Shown: positions 36,296-47,884, numbered from the stretch's first letter. The stretch is 64,000 nucleotides of DNA from Coccinella septempunctata (GCF_907165205.1 NC_058193.1:35229521-35293520); one strand, 5' to 3'. The notes: a model not told the origin generated them from the letters alone. Made by a program: numbers and translations.

Positions 36296-37642
36296 TGTGG
36301 TATAGAAGAAGAAAGAAGTTGGTTACAGGTTTCTCGTTGAATTTTGTGAAGTGCATCTGAGAATCTTGATTCAACCAGATTCTCTTTGTGGCAAAAATTC
36401 GACGGAAATGTAACGTTGCAATTTGGTTTCGAAGTAACATTGCTGAGATACGAATTCTGAACAATTCTGAAGCATTTGGACAAAAGGATAAAACACTCTT
36501 GTTGATCCTTACAAAACACCTTACAAAAACCTTAACTTAAGGAGCATTTTTTTCGAACGCTCCTTACTTCTTAGTCTAGAGACTCTATTGACCATTAAAC
36601 CCAAAGAACATAGGTTCCCAATCTCAATCCAAAACAAAATTACAACGAATCGCTGAGCTTATATTCGGACCGTTCGACAAACATCTCCCCAAGCCGAAAA
36701 CTACGCATCAAAACATGAAAATATAGGAGATTCGATCATTTCGCGAATAATAAAATGCAGATCGCAGAGGCCCACCAAACCGACGCGCAAAAAACGTGAA
36801 GCATTTCGCCAGAAGCAGCGGACCAGACGTGTTTTCGCGACGTCTACGCCGTGGAAAGAACGCTCCCTCTGTCTGGACGCCCGTTGCCAAATTTCAATGT
36901 TACGTTCAAGGTCAGAAGTCAACAATTCGTTACATAAGGGGCCAAGGTTACATCAGTAGAAGCCGCTTTTTCCAACGTGTTGTTTACGAATTTTCAATTA
37001 TTTTATTTCTATTCAACGGATCGGAATTGGCATGTCCTAATTGAATTTTGTTTCGCGTCGGTGATAACTTCCTGTTTATTTTCGGCGGTTTTGTCGTCAT
37101 TCCAACGACGCAGGTTGCACAGAAAGGAGGATGTCAGTCAATAACATACACTCTCCCTTTGTATCTAAAGGTTGTCGCGCATGAGCTATTTTCAAATAAC
37201 GAAAAAATTCGTTCTGTGCCTGAAAACCGTGCTTGCGCCACCGTAGGATTCCCAGAATGAAAATACGTAAACGCATAGATGACATCAATCTCTATTCCCC
37301 ACCAACTTGAACTTTTTCAGCAGACTACACTAGTAATTATTGCGAATTCTTAAATCCTTGACAGTTTCCATCGAACTCTAGAGATACCCAGTATAGGATA
37401 CACAAATCATCAGCTTCGCAAGCTATAGCTCAGAAATAATATTATTGGGACTGACATCTGCTCTTTAGAAGGGTCCACTCCTTATCTCAAATAGCTTGGG
37501 GCCTCATCAAGTCTGAATCCTGCCCTGAGATATCCACAAAATAGTATAGGAGAAACACTAAACCAGAATATCAATCTTACATATACATTCCCGTTTATTT
37601 CTGTCTTATGGCATCTTTTACTATAGCACTGAGGGTGGTTAA
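36296..37642. other. Intergenic
   Basis: No supported gene. A modest CpG-rich patch at 36,770-36,900 has overlapping short ORFs on both strands but no recognisable protein. Confidence 0.5.
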
Positions 37643-37799
37643 CACGGGCGTAGCCAGGGGGGGGTTTTGGGGGTTCAAACCCTCCCCGAAATAATATAGG
37701 TACATAATATCAGTTTCAAAGAGTCTCAATTTTTATGTCACATTCAGAAAAATTTCTTTTCAAGCCCCCCCCTGAAATTCAACCCTGACTACGCCCATG
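37643..37799. mobile_element. 157-bp hAT-like MITE with 8-bp target duplication
   Basis: Ends are CACGGGCGTAGCCAGGG and, reverse-complemented, CATGGGCGTAGTCAGGG. GTGGTTAA flanks it on both sides (37,635-37,642 and 37,800-37,807). An 8-bp duplication and CA-starting TIRs fit the hAT superfamily. There are runs of G near the left end and C near the right. Confidence 0.8.
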
Positions 37800-37807
37800 G
37801 TGGTTAA

Positions 37808-39175
37808 TACTATAGTACACCCATTATGGAGAGAGCACAGCAATATGTACGTCGAGCCGACAGAGATAGCCGATACAGTGTCCGACCTCTTTGTCTTCCA
37901 GGACCGTAATTGTAGCACTGGGGCACCTTTTTCTTTTTAGGAATTAAACGTTTTATTATTTTCATGGTTACGATATTGTCCATCCTGTTTCCAATTTTCT
38001 TACGAATATGTGCTGGGTTCAAGGATTTTTGCAGTCGTGGAAAATCGAAATTAGGTCGTCTATCCTTACGTTTCTCGTGAATTCGAAAGAATCGCGTTTT
38101 GCTACGATTCTTCAATATTTTTAACATTTCCTCCTACACGCTCTAGTGACCGGAACTAGACGGATTTCGTAACCAGGGCCGGCAGAGCGGTTCATTCAAC
38201 TGGCTTCTGATCACCTGCCAGTTCATTTCCTGCCGAATCAACGTCATCGGCGTGTTCTAGAAAATTTAAATAGATCTTTCGAAATGATTTCTTAGGTGAG
38301 AAATCAAGAAAAAATTTGTTTATCACTTTGAAAAAAAACGATACAATGGAATTAAACATTACGTATCTGATATAAAGAAGCGATACGAAGACTTGTGCGA
38401 AAGTATTTTGGTCAACCAGTAATGATCTTAGATCATACCTTGTTGTCCAGACCAGTCTATGAGTCACGAGACAGTATTTGGTGAAGATAAGTAGGCTTTT
38501 CCATATTTAAAGTTTGGGATTGATCGTACAGATGATGATGCTCCAACACAGGATAATTCATGGCTATGCCAAAAGCATAATTTCGATATCTCAGTTTCTT
38601 GCAGACTTTTATATAATTCAATAAAAATGTGAGTGTACACGGTTAATTTCTGAAATCTCACCAGAATAGATCTTATCTCAAGTGATTTTCCTCGAAACTA
38701 GACGTGATCTGGCAAACAGTCAACGCTCATTTCTACAAGACAGGTCCAAAATTAAAACGGAGGTCAACGGATTTTCCGTAAACTTATAAATAAAAAGGGT
38801 CTCCGTGTTAGAGACAGAATTAGAGCTTGGCTCAGCTTCGCGGAAATGTGTTCAGCCATCATCCAACGAATTATGAGAATAACGGGTCTATTAAATGAGT
38901 TGTACAGTTTTGAATTGGTACAGCGAAGAAAAATTTACTACCGATTATTAGTCGAAAAAGGGGTTAAATCAAACGAAAAATCCAGTCGTTCTAGCTTTTT
39001 ATTGCTAACCGATACTCATGTAGCGAGCGATGTCTACATACCCGTAATCTGCTTCTAAATACTTCTTCTGATAAAATAACATGGAATGAAACAATACAAG
39101 GCAGTATATAAGTACAACAATCTTCTATGATCTGTCAAATAACATACATAGATAACCTCAAAAGTCAAAACAATG
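37808..39175. other. Intergenic, 3' of guanylate kinase
   Basis: Contains a 105-codon lysine/arginine-rich minus-strand frame at 37,810-38,127 and a 91-codon frame at 38,192-38,467. Neither has recognisable family motifs or clear splice links. Otherwise nothing is seen. Confidence 0.45.
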
Positions 39176-39781
39176 TCAATGTCCACTTATCAACACATTC
39201 TCGGATATAAACTGCTTCAGTTCTTCGTACGCCACTTCTAAGACATCATTCACGATTATTTTATCGAAATTTCCTGGTTGCATGCCGTATTCCATCTCGA
39301 TGTGGGCCGTGTCTAGTCGTTTCCTCAGACTGTCCTCCGTTTCTGTTTTTCTGGCACGAAGACGCTCCTCTAAAACAGCCAAAGATGGCGGTTTGATGAA
39401 GACATACCACGGGTTGAGATCGGTCTGTTTGATTTGTCGCACACCATTGACTTCGACGTCCAAAATGCATATTTTTCCTTCCTCGGCGATCTTCCTGACC
39501 GATTCTTTGCTGGTGCCGTAGAGGTTACCGCTAAATTTGGCGGACTCTATGAATTTCCCTTCCGAAATGGCTTTTTCCATGTTGCTGGAGTCTGTGAAAT
39601 GGTAGTGCACCCCGTCTACTTCCCCTGGTCTGGGTTTACGCGTGGTGTGACTCACACTCAAACTGAACCTGTCGGGGTATTCCTTGAGGATCCTTTGGAG
39701 GAGAGTGCTCTTGCCGGAACCAGAGGGACCGCAAAGGACTAACGGACGCAGTTTTGAGATGGCGACGGCTTCTGCTGCCAT
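39176..39781 (-). CDS. Guanylate kinase
   Basis: Cytosolic GMP kinase (ATP + GMP to ADP + GDP), 201 residues, close to human GUK1 (about 197). The P-loop GPSGSGKST is at residues 18-26. SLSVSHTTRKPRPGEVDGVHYHF is the GMP-binding region, with the conserved S, R and Y residues. EGKFIESAKFSGNLYGTS, ILDVEVNGVRQIK and the lid RKRLDTAHIEMEYG follow in family order. The coding region is one uninterrupted exon. The chosen ATG starts MAAEAVAISKLRPLVLCG, a normal length before the P-loop. Upstream splice sites were not resolved, so a 5' exon adding an N-terminal extension cannot be excluded. The frame and key residues are intact. Confidence 0.95.
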   Translation of the reverse strand: MAAEAVAISKLRPLVLCGPSGSGKSTLLQRILKEYPDRFSLSVSHTTRKPRPGEVDGVHYHFTDSSNMEKAISEGKFIESAKFSGNLYGTSKESVRKIAEEGKICILDVEVNGVRQIKQTDLNPWYVFIKPPSLAVLEERLRARKTETEDSLRKRLDTAHIEMEYGMQPGNFDKIIVNDVLEVAYEELKQFISENVLISGH

Positions 39782-42104
39782 CTTGGAAAGGCCTCTGTAT
39801 AACCAAATTTTGGGAGATTAACGTTGGACTCTGCAAAAAAAGGAGGGGGCTGATTCAGGTTTTCAATTTTCATTATAGAAGTATGGGCAGTTGAAATTAA
39901 TTTGTTCTTAAACGCCGGTGATACCCCAGTTTGCAGCATGACTCTAGACAGCTAGTAGTCTGGTCGATAACTCCTGTCTGGGCAAAGTTAATTCATCAAG
40001 GAAATTGCAAGAATGGATAGATTCCTCGACAGCATTTGAGCAAACTCGCCTAACACAGACCTATAAAAGGTTTGAGCTTTTGAGCACTTGTTAACAAGCG
40101 CAGAGCTTATAGACGAATAATTTGTTGTGCTTAGTAGTATACTATATACTGATAGGTGGGCCTCAATACAATAGTGGTTTATCAGGTTTATCTATTTCGT
40201 TAAACTATTCTAGAATAAACGATTTCGCCAGCAAAGAGCGGTGGTAGTAATCTGAAGGATACAATAATATTGCTGCATGGGAAAATATCAAGGTCAATCA
40301 GGGACATACATCCTGTTGATTTTGCAGCCTCGATTTTAGAGGGGTTGCGTTCCCCTTCATAGTTTTTCATTCTTAGATTAGCGTTTGATCGCGAGAGATT
40401 CAAAGGGTAGCATGAATGGATTCGTGAGGGTGACACGATGAAAGGGCTTGATTGTAGAGAACATCAACGCAAATTCGTTTTGAACCGAAAAAGATTCCAC
40501 TCCAGTTGTGTGCAACTAGTGGAGTAGCCTGTTTTTATACTAATAACCTACTACCAACATTCCTCATGACGTATCACCTAATATATTAGGTGAATAAAAT
40601 ATGTTATGAGTATTTTATGTGATATGTCAATCGCTGAAGATCATTGAAAAAATATGCAGAATTTTTTCCTAAAGAACGAGAGATCAACCAACCAAAAACA
40701 AATGTGGAATATGTACCTATAACAACTCGGTGGAATAACACTTTGTTGCATGTTTTTTTTCGCGTTTTGATTTCTAAGTACATTGCACTCTGCCATATCG
40801 GCATATCCTGTTTTTGACCGGCGATTATAAGAAAATGCACTCAAAAAAAAAACAAATTCATGATGAAACACCATCTACGAAATTAATAATCGAATTTCAT
40901 AAGACTGCTGGTCTACTGCTTGCAGGGTTCACTGAAATCACACGGATTTGTTTGTATTTTAGATACCAGCGAGCGTGATTTCCAAAGTTAACGGGTAATA
41001 CTTTCGGAAAAATTGATTAATCATTTCCGATGCCTGTTCATCAATTTGTACGTTTACATTTTCATTTTTTAAATAGTTTTGCAATTTTTTTTTGGAAACT
41101 CTTAATTATTATATAGAGAAAATGAATAGAATATTTGTTTGTAATTTCCTAGAATGCGATCCGAGGATATCGTGAATAAAGTCACGTTCATTGGTCTATT
41201 TTTATATGACTTGACTTCCACAGTTTCTGTACAGGGTGGAACATGTCTTCTTACTTTCGGAATATAATTCAGATACAGTTTAATCATGTAACACATCAGT
41301 AATATCCCTCATTCAAAAAATAGTTTCCAAAAGATGCGTTGATAATAATCAAGAAAAAATGTTAATTTCAATATTCTCTCTGTTATCATCATAGATAGAC
41401 TAATAATTCAAAATTTATCGGCAACATGAAAACAAACACTAATAAACCATATACCTGAATCATAACAGCTGAATCAGTAATAAATATCCAGTGATCAAAT
41501 TATTCAGTAGTCTCGTGTACTTTTGAGTAATTCAAAATGTTTACTCTCGAACCTTGACATCATCAAAAAATATCACCTATGCAAAATTTACCACAAATTT
41601 GTAGGAGAGCCACGCTTTCGGATAGAATACTTCCAAGTTATTTTCCTCCCCAACAAGCATTAATTATTTTTGATGAAAAGAATATCATAAAATAGTAAAG
41701 AATAAGTTAATCTGCTTGTAACCCTTCTATTATTTACATAATCATAATATATGAACAACGCATTCAATGTTTACTTACCGATTTAAGACAGCTGAAACAC
41801 AACCTTAAAAACACCTGAACCACAAATAGTCATCGAATTTTACCAAAGAGGAACTGAAATCAGATGAATTAGTCATAGAAATTGTGAATTTGACGTTAAG
41901 TTTATGTCTTCTTGATTGTCAAAATTGTTGGTTATGTTTTTATCAGATTCTGTGATTGAAATATAACCTCAATTTTTTGTGAATGGGTATTCATAAAGTA
42001 AATCATCAATAAATTCATTAAGTAATTACGTACGTATGTGTTTTGTGTGAGTATTTGGCCTGTTCGTGTTTCAATTTCGAATTTCCTCTTCATTTAGCTT
42101 GTTC
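39782..42104. other. Intergenic between guanylate kinase and the RPA34-like gene
   Basis: The guanylate kinase promoter lies at the left. The probable start region of the plus-strand gene lies at about 41,950-42,107. Short ORFs here look like chance. No repeats of note. Confidence 0.5.
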
Positions 42105-42324
42105 ATGGTAAGTACTGCAATGTTCAAATTCTTGGATGTTCCTTCTTTCTGGTTTAATTGGTGTTAGTGAACAATACTTTGCATGCTTCATTATACACAA
42201 ACTGATCTTGATTCATTATGGATATATGCTTCCTCTGTAATTTTGGAAATAAAATTGTTGTTGAGCATTCCAAAGAAAATTATTGTCAGTATCTCCTGTT
42301 TATTTCAGATAACGCAGGCTCAAA

Positions 42325-44094
42325 ATGGTTAAAAGTTTCCATAGCAAAAATGATGTATCCTCTAGTGGATATGAAGATAATGGAAGTGATACAGATGAAC
42401 ACCCGAAACAACACTCTAATCAGGTAAAGCAGATAATGATTTGGTATTTCACATTCACATATCTGAATGTGCTGACGTGAAAGCTGAACACATGGAAGTT
42501 TATCAATGAAAATGAAAATCATGTAGCTTAAAATTTTCTAAGCTGTTTTCTGTTTCAGGCCAAAAACATCTCTGAAATTATTTCTGCTAACACAAAATAT
42601 AAAAGATTACAAAAGCAAAACAAAACTATTGAAACTCAAGTAGAAAGTGATGATGAAGTATTTTTATTAAAAGTACCAAAATGGATAAATCCAACAGATT
42701 TAATAAACTCCAAATTTTCTACATGTAAGAAATCGAAGGTGAAAACAACTTCAGAAACTTATCATATGAAACCACTTCATGTAGCAGAACCTAAATTGTT
42801 CATAAATTCAGTTTTCCTGAAAAAAATTAACCCTGTATCAATTCTGCAATTAGAAAAATATGTAGAGGACAAAAGCAAGGATGATGATATTACCGAAGAA
42901 AGGAAGCATATACCTCTTCCAAAAGATTTGACTGCTAGACATCCAATATTTGGCTCAAAATATGAAGCAAAAATACAGTTACAAGAAGAAATTCAACAAA
43001 AACTGCAACAAGCACTCCAAAGATTTGAAAAAACAAAAAAAGTACCAAAACAGAAGAAAAAAGTAATAGATCAGGATGAGTTCGATGATAAAAGTTTATT
43101 AATTTCACAGATGTTAGAGGAAAAACTGAAGAGCAAAAAACTGAAGAAAACAGAAAATACTTTGATGTTCGATTCATCTCAGACTTGTGACACATTAGGT
43201 TCGGATGTTGTTGAACAGAAAAAAAAACCTAAGAAGCAAAAGAACCAAGTCAAAATAGAAAATAATATTGAAGTTCAAGACATAAAGAATGAAATAATAA
43301 TCCATAATGATCATCTGTTGGAATTAAATGAATCAAAGCTAATTCAATCTGATGATAAAGAAGTGGAAATTCATTCAACTAAAGAGAAAAAAAAGAAAAA
43401 GAAGCATAAAGACTCGAGCACTCTAGAAACCGAATATACAGATGGATTTACTAGAATGCCAGATGACCAAGAACATTTCCCTCTTGATCGCTCAATGAAT
43501 GAAGATGAAAAAAATGTTACCCCAAAAATAAAGGTAGAATTGCTTTCAGACGCAGACCTAAATGAATCTAGTTTTCGAAAAAAAAATAAACAAAAAAATA
43601 AGCCAGAAGAAATAGGAAATTTCAGTCATATAAAGCAGGAATTTCAAGAAAATTCTGAGTATACTCAATCATCTCCTGAAAAAAAGCGAAAAAAAAAGAA
43701 AGACAATTTTTCTGTTGAAATTAAGAAAGAGATGGTGTCAGAGTCAGAAAATCCGGAGCCTAGCTTTAATGAGAAAAAAAATAAAAAAAGACGTAGAGAT
43801 TCTGATATTACATTCATGACACCTGAAATAGTCAAGCAAGAATTTGATGATTCATTTATGCCCCCAACAAAGAAGAGAAAGCCGTCAATTTTAAGTAGTA
43901 CGGTGATAAAAGAGGCATCTCCGGAGTTCAAACCTGATGTAAGTGCCATAGTAATGGAAGAAAAAGCTGCCAAGAAGAAGAATAAACGAAAGAGTACTGA
44001 TAACCAATCCAACATAATACAAGATTTGTTGTCCAATGTAAGGAGTAGTTTGGAAAATGTGAAAGTCAAGAGTCCAAAGAAAAAATTGTTATAA
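42325..44094 (+). CDS. Lysine-rich nucleolar protein, probable RNA polymerase I subunit RPA34/CD3EAP homologue
   Basis: Two coding exons: 42,325-42,423 (MVKSFHSKNDVSSSGYEDNG...) and 42,559-44,094, with GT-AG borders and phase 0, giving 544 residues. A 5' non-coding exon probably ends at 42,107 (ATG/gtaagt). Residues about 34-190 form the only folded-looking part, with DDEVFLLKVPKWINPTDLIN resembling the start of the RPA34/CD3EAP dimerisation domain. The rest is disordered and very rich in Lys, with KKRKK-type patches and five sumoylation-type motifs (VKIE, IKVE, IKQE, IKKE, VKQE). This layout matches vertebrate CD3EAP/PAF49, a Pol I subunit. The family call rests on pattern and could be wrong; a nuclear/nucleolar location is likely either way. 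Confidence 0.55.
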
Positions 44095-44936
44095 AAACAA
44101 TCATAGCCTACTTGGGATAACACTGAAAATGGAGAGTTTTTTTAATTGATTAATGACTGTCAGGAAACATTTTTCTCTACGGTCGTGAGGAAAAGACTAG
44201 TTATCAAGAATAGTTATTCCTCAGTAGGATGGGCAACTACCCCAACAACCGCCAACTTCCCCTTAGAAGCTGATTTGTTGAAAATTAGTCATCAAGCACG
44301 ATAATCGCGACGCTCTTGTATATAAACTAGCAGAAATATTTTTTGACAAAGTATTTTTGAGCAACTTTGATCAACATTTATATATTGATATATTTATTTT
44401 TAGGTAAAATACATAATCATTTTCTTCATATTGTACAATTTTCAAATCTTGTAATGTCTATTGATTTTATCGAATAATTTAACAATAAATCTTGATTTGG
44501 TTTTTGTAACTGTCCAAAGATTCTCCCGCAAGATAAATTACACGCAAGTTGACCTTCGAAAAATTCCCAAAAAGTTGGGTTCAGTTAAAACTTCCTCAAG
44601 ACCGAACGGTTGTGCCGAAATGGTTGAAATTCTCAGATTTATCACTAGGAGAGTTGCTCATTCAGAATATGTATCACGTTTAGATCTACGATAATTATCC
44701 GGAGATAATTACTCGCAAGTTGACCGAAAAATTCCCAAAAAGTTGAGTTCAATTAAAACTTCCTCAAGACCGAACGGTTGTGCCGAAATGGAGCAAAATA
44801 AATATTTGACCCAGAGACAGGTTGTCTCTGATTTGACCCGTCCGATTTTCTCAACATCAGCGGTTGGATATTTAGAAAAAGTCAAATTCGATAACCTCAA
44901 ATTCAAATTTTATATTTCCCCAGTTTTAAATTAGAT
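44095..44936. other. Intergenic between the RPA34-like gene and NTPCR
   Basis: Holds the 3' UTR of the upstream gene, the direct repeat pair described separately, and presumably the NTPCR promoter. Both genes are on the plus strand. Confidence 0.5.
44531..44791 (+). repeat. Direct repeat pair, ~90 bp each
   Basis: Copies at 44,531-44,623 and 44,703-44,791 share CGCAAGTTGACC, AAAAATTCCCAAAAAGTTG, TTAAAACTTCCTCAAGACCG and AACGGTTGTGCCGAAATGG with few differences. They lie 80 bp apart, shortly upstream of NTPCR. Confidence 0.85.
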
Positions 44937-45684
44937 ATGTTGATTTGTTTAACAGGATTACCAGGTAATTTTCACCAAAAGATGTTCGAATGTATGTGTA
45001 AATCTCTTTTAATTCCTGTACAGGAAGTGGTAAAACGACATTAATAAAAAAACTTGTGGAATATTTGAAACAAAACGATGTCGGAGTTGAAGGATTTTTC
45101 ACTGAAGAAATCAGAGATCCACAGGGTTATCGAGTAGGATTTGATATTGTCACACTAAAAGATGAAAGAGCAGTTTTCGCTAGGAAAAGGTCATTTCATG
45201 TAATATTCTCATAGATAGTTCTAAGACACTGACAATCATCAGTAAAGTTATAACTTTCTCATCCCAAGAGTTCAAAATTTAAATTCTTATTTGCAGAGGT
45301 ATTCAGTCGTCTTATAAAGTGGGTACTTATTTTGTAGATATTGCACAATTTGAGAAACTTGTGCTTCCGTTGCTATATAATGTAAGTAAAGGACAAATAT
45401 TTTTCTTATTTATAAGAAGAAAATTCTAGCCTGGAAAAATCATGATTATTGATGAAATAGGGAAAATGGAACTTTTTAGTGAGCATTTCAAAAACTGCAT
45501 CACAAATTTAGTACAAAACTCTGACATAACAATAGTTGCCACTGTTCCATTGAAGGGTAATGATCGGTTCATTAAAGATTTCAAGGAAAAGGCAATGAAA
45601 ATAGTTAATGTAGGTACGATGGGTTCATTTGGAGTTGCATTCTTAATAAAATCAATCATGTGTTTGATTGAACAAAAATTTTAG
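44937..45684 (+). CDS. NTPCR: NTPCR, cancer-related nucleoside-triphosphatase homologue
   Basis: Small P-loop NTPase of the THEP1/NTPCR family that hydrolyses nucleoside triphosphates. Exons: 44,937-44,964, 45,024-45,189, 45,297-45,381, 45,430-45,684; phases agree and give 177 residues (human 190). Walker A is GLPGSGKTTLIKKL at residues 7-20. VGVEGFFTEEIRD and GYRVGFDIVTL are family blocks, SSYKVGTYFVDIAQFEKLVLP follows, and Walker B is IMIIDEIGKMELFS with D101-E102. Exon 2 ends at a weak donor (AAAAG/gtcatt); the frame and the family alignment both require that join. The gene meets METTL16 tail to tail. Identification is firm. Confidence 0.9.
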
Positions 45685-45866
45685 GTTGAAAGAAACAATA
45701 GAAATAATCTTCTGGAGGGAATCATCACATTTCTAGACATGAAATGAATGTTATATTGAATTGGAAATAAGTCTTTTTACTAAGAGGAATTGAATAGATT
45801 CAATATTTTTCAATACATTTATTGTCATATGTAGCAAAAATACCTATTTCTTGTATCTCGCTCAAA

Positions 45867-45880
45867 AATAAAAGTTTATT
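45867..45880. promoter_or_regulatory. Two-sided poly(A) signal between NTPCR and METTL16
   Basis: The sequence AATAAAAGTTTATT holds AATAAA on the plus strand (45,867-45,872) for NTPCR and AATAAA on the minus strand (45,875-45,880) for METTL16. If both are used, the two transcripts overlap at their 3' ends. Confidence 0.55.
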
Positions 45881-46027
45881 CTGAAATTATTTTCTGTTCA
45901 GAAATTATTCCCAAATTAATTTACTATTCAGAGCAATTAATCCGCCATATCTGTTCGTTGCCTCATCAACTGAAACATTTTAATCTCCTATCGAAGATGC
46001 CATGAAACTCTTTTATACTGAATTATT

Positions 46028-47527
46028 TCACTTAAGATTATTTTTGAAGTATTGTAAAATTTGATGGATAGATTCTCTATTTGTACTATCTGTGGTAAAT
46101 AATTCTAGTATAATTGAGTCATTAAGCTTTTTCAGACATAAAAAGAACTTAACCAGGATTTTATTATTGTTTACAGTGTCGCTTCCTTTAAACTTCTTGG
46201 TGTTGTAATATTCATCATCGTCTTCAAGCTCTCTTTTCGGAGTTGTAGAAGCAATATCCAGACCTGCAAATTTATCAAAGGCACATTCTACTTCGGAATT
46301 AGTTTCTTCTGAATTGCTTGTTTTAACAGTTTCATCAGAACTATTGAATTTATCGTCAATCGAGTTCTGTTCAGCCAGAATATCTGATTCTGTTGTGGAA
46401 CATTTCATTTTTTGTCTCCTTTTCCTTCTTTGATTAGACCAGGTATTTGAATAAGCTATGATATCATACATAATGAATCCTTTGGTTTTTTTATATTCAT
46501 TACTAAGAAATTCAAGTTCTTTAAAAAAACTTCTGAGTTTTTCATCTACATGCTCTAAAGTTTCATTACCACTTGATGATTTGGGTATGATGTAACTTAA
46601 TGGTGGTTTAGATTTCATTTTAACATTACTCAGGGTGGGTGGAATTGTCCTTAGATCAATATCACAGTATGTCCAAGCTAGGCCCCATCTTGTAGTGTGT
46701 CCTTGACAGAATTCTGTTTGCTTGAAGCTACCAACTTCAATTTCCCGTAGAAGTGCCTTCAATGGAACCAGGCTAGATTTGTGACCTACCATTGTGCTGA
46801 AAATCTTAATTTTGAATCTTAGTTGTTCGCTCTCCTTTATTAGCTTCGATATAAATTCAACTTCCCCTCCATTTACTACAACTTCATTAGTGGAGGCACA
46901 GAAAGCATTTTTAGGATGAGGCCTTGTAGTTTTTCTTGATTTGAAGAAGGGATGAAGTTCTTCTGTTGATGAGAAGAATGGAGGATTACACATGCAGAAA
47001 TCAAAATTCCTATTTTGTGAAGTAATCAAATCTACGAGCAGAGTATCTCCTGTGGTTTCATGAATTTGTATGAGTTCGTTGAGCATATTTTGGTCAACAT
47101 TTCTTTTTGCATAAATAATACTTTCTTTGTCAATTTCCGTGCCTATCATTTTCCATTTGAATTTTTTTGCAGCGATGAGGGGATAAACGCACGATGCACC
47201 TGTCCCAATATCTATTCCGTATATTTCATCAGTACCCTGTTGTTGAATATTCAACAGATCTTCCAACCATAATAAGTAATTCAATCTGAGAGGAATTGTC
47301 GGTATGAGCTTGTTAACTGGTATATCGACTTCTAAGTCGAAATCTTTCTTCAGTAAAGTACGGGACAAAGCTCTCAAAGCATTTGTATCTTTAAAATCAA
47401 GTATAACTTTACCAGTGAGTTCTTGCCTCACATGTTGCCTGAATTCTGGATAATCAATGGCCAATTGCTTGAAATTTGGAGGATTCTTATAAATATTCCT
47501 TGGATGCATATACTTATTCATAGACAT
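46028..47527 (-). CDS. METTL16: METTL16, U6 snRNA / mRNA N6-adenosine methyltransferase
   Basis: Single-exon frame of 499 residues. METTL16 methylates adenosine in U6 snRNA and hairpins of the MAT2A type using S-adenosylmethionine. The start aligns with the family (MSMNKYMHPRNIYKNPPNF). Visible blocks are TGKVILDFKDTNALRALSRTLL, IPTIPLRLNYLLWLEDL, the SAM-binding loop YGIDIGTGASCVYPL (residues 103-117), the catalytic NPPF at 181-184 (FCMCNPPFFSS), FSTMVGHKSSLVPLK and TEFCQGHTTRWGLAW. The middle (about 340-440) is low-complexity and acidic. The end (KILVKFFLCLKKLNDSIILE...IHQILQYFKNNL) resembles the C-terminal KA1-like VCR part. It is divergent from mS38, with 357 bp between the starts. Confidence 0.95.
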   Translation of the reverse strand: MSMNKYMHPRNIYKNPPNFKQLAIDYPEFRQHVRQELTGKVILDFKDTNALRALSRTLLKKDFDLEVDIPVNKLIPTIPLRLNYLLWLEDLLNIQQQGTDEIYGIDIGTGASCVYPLIAAKKFKWKMIGTEIDKESIIYAKRNVDQNMLNELIQIHETTGDTLLVDLITSQNRNFDFCMCNPPFFSSTEELHPFFKSRKTTRPHPKNAFCASTNEVVVNGGEVEFISKLIKESEQLRFKIKIFSTMVGHKSSLVPLKALLREIEVGSFKQTEFCQGHTTRWGLAWTYCDIDLRTIPPTLSNVKMKSKPPLSYIIPKSSSGNETLEHVDEKLRSFFKELEFLSNEYKKTKGFIMYDIIAYSNTWSNQRRKRRQKMKCSTTESDILAEQNSIDDKFNSSDETVKTSNSEETNSEVECAFDKFAGLDIASTTPKRELEDDDEYYNTKKFKGSDTVNNNKILVKFFLCLKKLNDSIILELFTTDSTNRESIHQILQYFKNNLK

Positions 47528-47884
47528 TTTTTTATCAACGAATTTTCGAATCGTAAAGTTTCGTTACTTTTTAAATTTGTACTTTTCTTTTATAGGTTAA
47601 GCTATAAACTTGAATTCATCTTCTTTCTTTACCTCTTTGAATAAACCCATAAGAGCAGATGTATGGTATATAATTATAAAAGAAAAAAATTATATATAAT
47701 ACCTATCAGGATCAGGTTTACCCACAATAAATATTCATTTGGATATTCGAGTTTAAAATACAGAAACTGTTAATGAAATTTTTTGTTTTATCTGTCAATT
47801 GATTAACCTAAAAACAGAGCCTAAAAAGTGTTTTACAAAAATATCCTTTTTTTAATTAAATGAATCGGCCTTCATTATTGCAAA
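47528..47884. promoter_or_regulatory. Divergent promoter region METTL16 / mS38
   Basis: 357 bp separate the two ATGs on opposite strands. It is very AT-rich with no ORF. No TATA box stands out for either gene. Confidence 0.5.

Noticed and set aside
37810..38127. 105-codon lysine/arginine-rich minus-strand ORF that looks ribosomal
   Set aside because: Basic composition alone; no conserved ribosomal protein block, no splice partner, and its end lies against the hAT-like MITE.
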